Positions 57,981-64,000 of a stretch of DNA of 64,000 nt are shown piece by piece. The stretch spans positions 66,823,253 to 66,887,252 of the forward strand of contig CM065297.1 of assembly GCA_032871835.1 (NCBI GenBank), given 5' to 3'. Numbering within the stretch: the stretch's first letter is position 1; each line of letters opens with the position of its first letter. The notes under the pieces are model-generated. The model saw nothing but the letters and a program-made list of their open reading frames with translations. It ran no database searches and was not told where the DNA came from. This DNA is from Dipteronia dyeriana (taxonomy: Eukaryota; Streptophyta; Magnoliopsida; Sapindales; Sapindaceae). The translations under genes were made by a program, and so were the position numbers.

Positions 57981-60052
57981 ACATCCAAGATTTTCGGATG
58001 TAAACTCGAACTGTGTATTTGAGTGTCATATACGGATGGATACAGTAAGAGACGTTAAATCTAAAGAGTCCATAGATAGCAAATAAAGTTGGGTACTTTA
58101 TTTGCGGTTAATCTATAGTTGCGGTCCATTTCATAATGTACTGTGATTCTCTCTTAAATCATTCATATGAGATATGGGAATGGAGGCACCCTATATGATG
58201 AAATCATATAGGACTAGGCCATGATCAATATAAATCTATCACCAAGATCCATTTACCGATGAGATTCGTATATATCAACTAATGATGGCTATATGTGGAT
58301 GACCTTAATCCTGAGTGTCTTATCGACTCTTTCAGGTTAAGTCATAGTTTTTGATATACTGTGGGTGAGGTCAGATGCATTTCCTGATCAATATACTCCG
58401 TATGTTGGGATTGCGGTTTGACTTGTGGCTGGGAAGGTTAGTACACAATAGTGGAATCCACTCTTTCTTATGAGAAATAGATGGTAGTTCCCTTAAGGGT
58501 TGATTCGGGGCTTGGACAATATGAGTGTTCTTCGAATTTCGTATGGAAATAAGATTTATTGTCTGTTAGAGAATCAATGGCACTTAAAGGATATATGTAA
58601 TTAGAGGGGTATAACGGACATTATGACCCAGCTCTAATTATGAACTATTGTGAAGGATCACACCAAGTGTAATAGCCATAATGATGGACACCGAGTTGCA
58701 TCGGTCTGTGTAAAAGCATCTGCAGTTGAGAGAGTGCAGCTTCGGGTTTTTAGTGGAATAACACCAGAGTTAATAATCAGGAAATATTAATTAAAGAGTT
58801 TAATTAATCATTTCGAGGATTATTGGAGCTCAAAATACTATGGGTCCGTTAGGTCCCCTTGCTAGTCTGGAAGATTTAGGTAACAAGGGTCATGGTTGAT
58901 TAATTGGATTGTCCAATTAATTGTGTTACGAAAGTGACACGTGTTTATTCAGGAATTAATTGAATAATGAGATTATTTAATTAATGAATATTAATGATTC
59001 TACAAATTAAATAATTAGAATATTTAATTGTTTACTTAATCATTAGTTGGAGGATGTTGATTGATATTTAATTTTTTAAAGATAAAATAATTTGATTATT
59101 TTATTTTTATTTTATTATGAATTTAAAGAGTTTGAATTCAAAACTAATTGATTAATATCTTTAAAGATATGAGATATCTTAAAAGATTTAAATTGATTAG
59201 TTTTATCAATATATATATAGAGGTGTGTGTGTGTGTGTAATATATATGTTTTAAATATTGAGATAAGATAAATACAATCATTAGATATCAATGCATTGAA
59301 TGGTTATTGGCATGTTATACAGTTTGATTTATAAGTGAGACACAACATAAGTGTTTGCATAGGATGCAAACTCAACAGTGTATGAATCAATAAAGAGAAA
59401 GATAAAACATGCAATTAAGAATTTCATTATAAAAAAAATTAAGGTTTTGTTAAAACAAACACTTATACATGTAATTATTTAGTTTAAAAGAAAATAGATG
59501 TGCATGAGACGCACAACTGCACAAGTGAGATCAGTGCATTTTTTTTGTTGCAAGCAGATCGGGGCATAATTTTTTTGGTGATTGTAATATTTTTCTGTGA
59601 AGAGTTCAATCAATTATTTTGCGTGTGAAAAGATCAAAGCAAGTGTTGCATAGTGATCAAGAAGAAAGAGTTTCTTCAAGTCTTTTCTCTACATCCTCCA
59701 TTCAAGTTTCTGAGACTGTGGCATGCCCACACGCAGTTACCATTCCCGGGAGATAGCGAGGAAGATCGAGTGGTTCAGACAGGAGCACATCGTAAAGTGA
59801 AAGAGCCACCAAACGTTGGTAAGATTGGTTCAGACAGGAACTTATCGTAAAGTGAAGGAGCCTCCAAACATTGGTAAGATTTTCTTCTTCTAATTATATT
59901 GATTACAATTTCATGTGTATACATATTGTATCTATGAGTTCTAAAAAATAATTACGATCCCAAGTTCACTGGTCCTAGATACAGATTATGATCTGTATAA
60001 AAAATTTAAAACCTTAATTCTGCTGTGTGACTAGTGAAAGAGGTTCTAACAA
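57981..60052 (+). repeat. Copia-D LTR, left end truncated
   Basis: Matches the Copia family LTR from ACATCCAAGATT, about 120 bases into a full LTR, to GGTTCTAACA. No copia internal sequence follows. It shares TATCTTTAAAGATAT with Copia-C rather than with A or B. It may be the 3' LTR of Copia-C or an independent remnant. Confidence 0.85.
59772..59881 (+). repeat. 55-base tandem duplication in the Copia-D LTR
   Basis: GGTTCAGACAGGA...TTGGTAAGATT occurs twice with a 55-base period. It duplicates the candidate splice donor, so this LTR has two TTGGTAAG sites. Confidence 0.9.
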
Positions 60053-61501
60053 ATTTGTGATCGGTAGTTTTTTCATGAATAACCAAAGAAGTAGAATGTA
60101 CAAACCACAATCTGGGGTATATTTGTGCAAGGGTAGATTAGGTAAACCTTGTTCATGACCAAGCTAAAGGGCTTTTCAAAGGTATATCTCTTAGTACACT
60201 GTTTAACCTTCCTTGAGGGGATTTAGTGCACACACACTTCATGCATGATTTGATTCATATATATAGTGTTTGGACATACACTTGTTGTTGCATACACACA
60301 CATACATGCACTTGAGTGGTTATGCAGGTGATTGCACGCCTTTCTTGTTAACTACGTTTACTTGTTGTGTTTGCATTACACTCACACAAGCACGTAGACT
60401 TAGTGTGGTTTTCCCTTAAAAGAGCTCTATATCCTTTACCGTGGTTTGGACAGCTGGATTTGCTCTTGCTTGTACCTCGGCACATAGACCGATGTTCTTT
60501 AGCCGTTCCCTACTACATTCACCGTGGTCTGGACCACTGTTTATGCACATGACTCCACAACGGTCTTGGAAATAGTACTTTCCAACCATACCATGCTACA
60601 TGTACTGCGGTATGGACCCTTACCTAGACCACGGTATGCACAACAGTTTTGAAGGGATTATGTTTCCCAAGTTCAATGCAATGCCACTTTATTTAGGGCA
60701 TCATATATATATCACATCTTCTTCCTCACTCATTTTTGAGAGCTTCAAAACCATTTTTTAAGGGAGAGAAAACATTTCCTTTGAGAGAGTATCTCCAAGA
60801 AACTATTTTTACTCAACCATACACCTTTGCATGATTATCTAGCATCTTTCTTGCATCATCCAAGCATGGGACTTCATATTTTACTTGACTAGGTAACATC
60901 TTTATGCTCTTAAATTTCTTATTTTCATCCTTATATCATGTCTACCATGGAATAGCCTTTATTGTTCATAGAATGCATGATTTTGAGTTTACTTGCTTTT
61001 ATAACATGCTTAGATAGTTAATTGTTGGTTGAGATTTGTATTTTGTAATCGCTATAGAACCATTTTGCCCTTTAGCTAAATCTATTTGCTTTTTCATTTA
61101 GATAAGTTGATATCTAGGATTTTGCATTCATTATCATCCTTAAGTCTTAGACAAGCTCAAATGTGTGAACCTAGTATTTTTGTATATTGAGTACTTCCAT
61201 ATATTCACATATGTTGCATATTCTCTTCATAGTTGTTGTTAAGTTTTGTGACTAAGTGTTTAGCACACAAGCTTATTGGTCCAAGATTACTATTATAGGC
61301 CCGTTGGGTAGAGTAAAAGGGTTAGTAACTGGATTGTGTGACAAGAGGTCAACCTAGGTTGTAAACTTTCGCTTAAATAGCGGATTTTGTGGATCGCGTG
61401 TGGCTAAGTGGTTAGACCATGATTTTTTCCCTGTAAAAGGGTTTCTCACATAAATCAATTTTTTTGTGTTTTTACTGTTTTATGTTAATTGTATATATGT
61501 G
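60053..61501 (+). repeat. LTR, type S1, copy 3, both ends incomplete
   Basis: Aligns with 24680-26440 (GGTCAACCTAGGTTGTAA against GGTCAGCCTAGGTTGTTA, TGTGGCTAAGTGGTTAGA, then TGTTTTATG). It stops at 61501, where Gypsy-3 starts, before the CCTATTCACC end. Its left edge abuts Copia-D. No coding frame is credible. Confidence 0.75.
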
Positions 61502-62658
61502 TGTTAACGGAAAATTTACTCGAGTTAAGAAATTTCGATTAACAACCTCAAGACCACTACCACGTAGGTAGTGGTTGGGGTTGGTACCATAGGTACCTAA
61601 CCTAATTGAATAAAGATAGATGTGTGGATATAAGTGCAATGAAGATAGGAATGTAATAACTTTATTATCAACTGTGAATATCATACAAAAAGACTCTTAA
61701 ACGCTCTTAATCTCTCTAGGATACAGTAGGGTGACAACCTCATGCCTGTCGAATAGTAGATAACAGTGGAGGCCGTGTTATGATTACAGAATTTAGGTCA
61801 AAGACTCAAAAACACTCTTCGTTTTATTTTTAACCCTCTGTCGCTCTTTTCACTGTCGATTTTTTCCACACTTTACATCGTTCACGTTGGGTGTATTTAT
61901 ACACAGCCCTAGTAGTTTAAACCAGTGAATCTCCCGCCACGATTTTCTGAATTCATTCCCTCTTTATCGGGCGGGATCTCTCATTTGAAAGTCACTGACC
62001 TTGCATTAATAACGGATTCAAGAACATCTTTGGTGGAGATAAGTTTGTTTCCTTTTAGGACTCAATCTCTTGTCTTACACGTACATAGAGTTTTAAAGTT
62101 CACAGATATGATATTATATGGATTCATGACATGATTCTTCATGGATGTTGTCGAGTTAGTTGTTTGTTGTTTCGTAGAGCGAGGCAGACTCATGCCTTAG
62201 TCCTGGTCTCAGAAGCTTGGCCTGACCTTTCCTGGTCCCTTAGAGCTTGAAACGGCCATGTGGGCACTCATTGGGGGTAGCATGGATTAGGCGAGCTTCC
62301 TTTTTCTCATCCAGATAGGTTCGAATCTTCCTTCAGAGAAATGAAGCAGTACTGTAGTGTAAGATGGGCACTTAATGGGTCTCTCTCTGTGCTTCAGGAG
62401 GATGGCTGACTTCTGGAGAGGCTGCAAGGTAGTTTTGATATCAGAGAGCCTTGATTTGGTGGAAGGAGCTAGATTTGTTTGTGTCAAGCTTCACCATAAA
62501 TACTTCTTGAGCTCAGTGATCTTTCCTTGCTTTCACGGGGTGGTTCCAAAGCTAGACCCTAAGAACCGGGGTTTCAGGATAGGTGACCTCGAGTTTGGAT
62601 TTAGGTTGATAGAGTGGAAAATTTTTCTTTGGTCCCCAGCCAAATTTGGCTATTAACA
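61502..62658 (-). repeat. 3' LTR of Gypsy-3
   Basis: Minus strand TGTTAATAGCCAAATTTGGC to TTTTCCGTTAACA, 1157 bases, with TGTTA/TAACA ends like Gypsy-2. The middle is diverged. The open frame 62375-62656 on the plus strand lies entirely in the LTR and is a shadow. Confidence 0.85.
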
Positions 62659-63056
62659 GAAGTCCCCTCTGACTTGGACACCGGTGATTGAGTTGGGGTT
62701 GGAGTGAGATTACTTATTTTAATTTGGAAATTTTCCCTCTTTTATAGTTACCAAATCTAGGTAGAACTCTCCTCAATTAATGAACGCGTGATGTGGCTTG
62801 CGCTGACAGGTACGTTTTTAAAACAATCTGGCTATGTTGCGTTCATCCCTGCATTTCGAGGTGATTATACTAAAGATTTTGTAGACATCACTGCCTCTCC
62901 CACCTCTATTTAAACCAGGCTTTCTCATCACTTTCCTCATGCTTCACAATTAAACTTTAAAATTTCAAAAATACCTCTCTTTCACTTTCTTTGAAAAGCT
63001 CTTCGTCGTCTTATTTGTTCTTTAAGCCCTACATCCGTCAATGTCGAACTCCGTTA
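62659..63056 (-). other. Polypurine tract and leader of aORF-3
   Basis: The tract AAGTCAGAGGGGACTTC (minus strand) lies beside the LTR at about 62675-62659. The flanking CCAACCCCAACTCAATCACC also matches Gypsy-2. The remainder is the upstream region of aORF-3 and has no gene. Confidence 0.65.
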
Positions 63057-64000
63057 ATGTCGAACTCTATTGAAAGTATTGAGGCTATGGTTGAGGGCAC
63101 TGACACCCCCAACTCGGTTCCTAGGAAACAGGTGTTAGAAAACTCAAGCAAAGAGGACGCTTCCTCACTCCGTTAGAGTCGCCGCTCTGGTAGGAACGTT
63201 TCGATCGGTTTTGGCTTTTCTAATGAACCTGGAAACCCTCTGAACTTAGTCGATGACGATTCCGATGGTGAATCTAGGAATGTTGCTGTTGGGATGGTTC
63301 AGGTTACGGTCGCCGATCCTCTTCTAGAGAGGCTTCCTCTCTATGATTTTAGGGTTATCTTATATTCAACTGTTGATCCGAAATCAATCGGCCACCTAAT
63401 GTCTAAGTACGGTATTCCTAACAGCGTCTCCCTTATCGTTCCCTATAGATATTACTATGTGTTCAACCTACCCAAAGGTGTGATTCTGATCCATGTGGTG
63501 GCCCTTGAAAATGGGGTCAGGCACCCTCTCCATCCCACCCTTTTAATTGCTCTCAGCGCCCTACAACTAGCTCCCCTCCAGCTGACTCCCGAATTTTCAA
63601 GGTATCTAGTCGGTTTTCGCGTGCTTTAAATGAATAGTACGAGCTAAGTAAGGTCTCCAGGGAGCCCAGAGCTGAAGAGCTGGCTTACCTTTTTCAAATC
63701 GGGAGCCTAGATGGAGTTCCCCGAGGTCAGTTCTATGCCATAGCAAAGAACAAGCTCAACTTCATAATCCCTGGCGCTTCAAGGAAGGACCCAGCCTGGA
63801 TGGAGGAGTGGATCCTGGCGGGGAACGATTAGGGAAGCTCGATATTTATCAGTGGGTGAGAGTATGAGGTTCCCATGGCTTTCAATGACAAACCATCCTA
63901 GGACTGGGACTCCTTGCCCGCTAAATTTGAAATAGTTTTAAAAGCCATCCTTGCCAGGAACTATTTGAATCTGAAGTTCCCGACTGCTGATCCTTTCGAT
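63057..64000 (+). pseudogene. Antisense gene (aORF-3) of Gypsy-3, cut by the window edge
   Basis: It starts MSNSIESIEAMVEG at 63057. A 16-base duplication places another ATG at 63041, which soon meets a stop. An in-frame TAG at 63174-63176 interrupts it. The conserved domain follows: LLERLPLYDFRVILYSTVD, IPNSVSLIVPYRYYYVF, GVRHPLHPTLLIALSALQLA and FSRYLVGF. After a frameshift at about 63630 it continues with EELAYLFQIGSLDGVPRGQF, NKLNFIIPGASRKDPAWMEE and NYLNLKFPTADPFD at the edge. It is homologous to aORF-2 throughout and more distantly to aORF-1. Function unknown. Confidence 0.85.

Larger units (their letters stand above)
61502..64000 (-). mobile_element. Gypsy-3, Tat-type retrotransposon, continues beyond the window
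   Basis: A minus-strand 3' LTR and polypurine tract are followed by a plus-strand antisense gene, the same arrangement and close relatives as in Gypsy-2. Gag-pol and the 5' LTR would lie to the right of base 64000. It is inserted in an S1 LTR. Confidence 0.88.

Noticed and set aside
62375..62656. 93-codon plus-strand open frame next to aORF-3
   Set aside because: It ends inside the Gypsy-3 LTR end sequence shared with Gypsy-2, so it is an LTR shadow.
1..64000. A host protein-coding gene or a novel defence or biosynthetic system
   Set aside because: Every recognisable protein segment belongs to gag, protease, RT, RNase H, integrase or the gypsy antisense gene. The remaining frames are short and lie in repeats.

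Overview
This window is a block of nested LTR retrotransposons from a seed plant, most likely a eudicot with a repeat-rich genome. I infer this from Ty1/copia and Ty3/gypsy polyproteins, primer sites matching plant initiator-Met tRNA, GT-AG introns and AT-rich LTRs. I found no host gene, tRNA, rRNA or CRISPR array. Nearly every open frame belongs to, or is a shadow of, a decayed mobile element. No new kind of biological system is evident. The points most worth following are the introns in an antisense gene of the gypsy elements, a possible leader intron in the copia family, and the datable order of insertions.

Left third. 1-9740 is a minus-strand Tat-type gypsy element (Gypsy-1). It has a gag-RT-RNase H-second RNase H-integrase order and a convergent antisense gene on the plus strand with two 67-base introns. 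Its 5' LTR is at 8864-9740 and its 3' LTR lies off the left edge. 9741-11245 is a SIRE-like LTR fragment (LTR type S2), followed by an unclassified stretch coding weakly on the minus strand. Copia-A (12477-21782) is inserted there, complete with both LTRs and the 5-base duplication TCTAA. 21788-24454 is unclassified LTR-like sequence.

Middle. A second S2 LTR (24455-36814) holds a solo LTR of type S1 (24680-26440, duplication GCTAG) and a complete Copia-B (26686-36295, duplication CTTAC). The other S2 copy at 10.3-11.2 kb supplies the empty site for both. A decayed SIRE-like gag follows. Then comes the 5' LTR and leader of a third copia element (Copia-C), cut at 41348 by Gypsy-2.

Right. Gypsy-2 (41349-53202, plus) lacks almost all of gag and everything after the start of RNase H, but keeps a minus-strand antisense gene. 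Inside it are a solo S1 LTR (duplication CCTTT) and another LTR whose flanks are out of register. Its 3' LTR is cut by a minus-strand Athila-like element (53203-about 57980). After that come a truncated copia LTR (Copia-D), a third S1 LTR, and at 61502 the start of Gypsy-3 (minus). Gypsy-3 shows only its 3' LTR and its plus-strand antisense gene before the window ends.

All polyproteins carry stops and frameshifts, so I see no autonomous element. Boundaries with TG...CA ends and matching duplications are firm. Family names finer than Tat, SIRE-like and Athila-like are not claimed.
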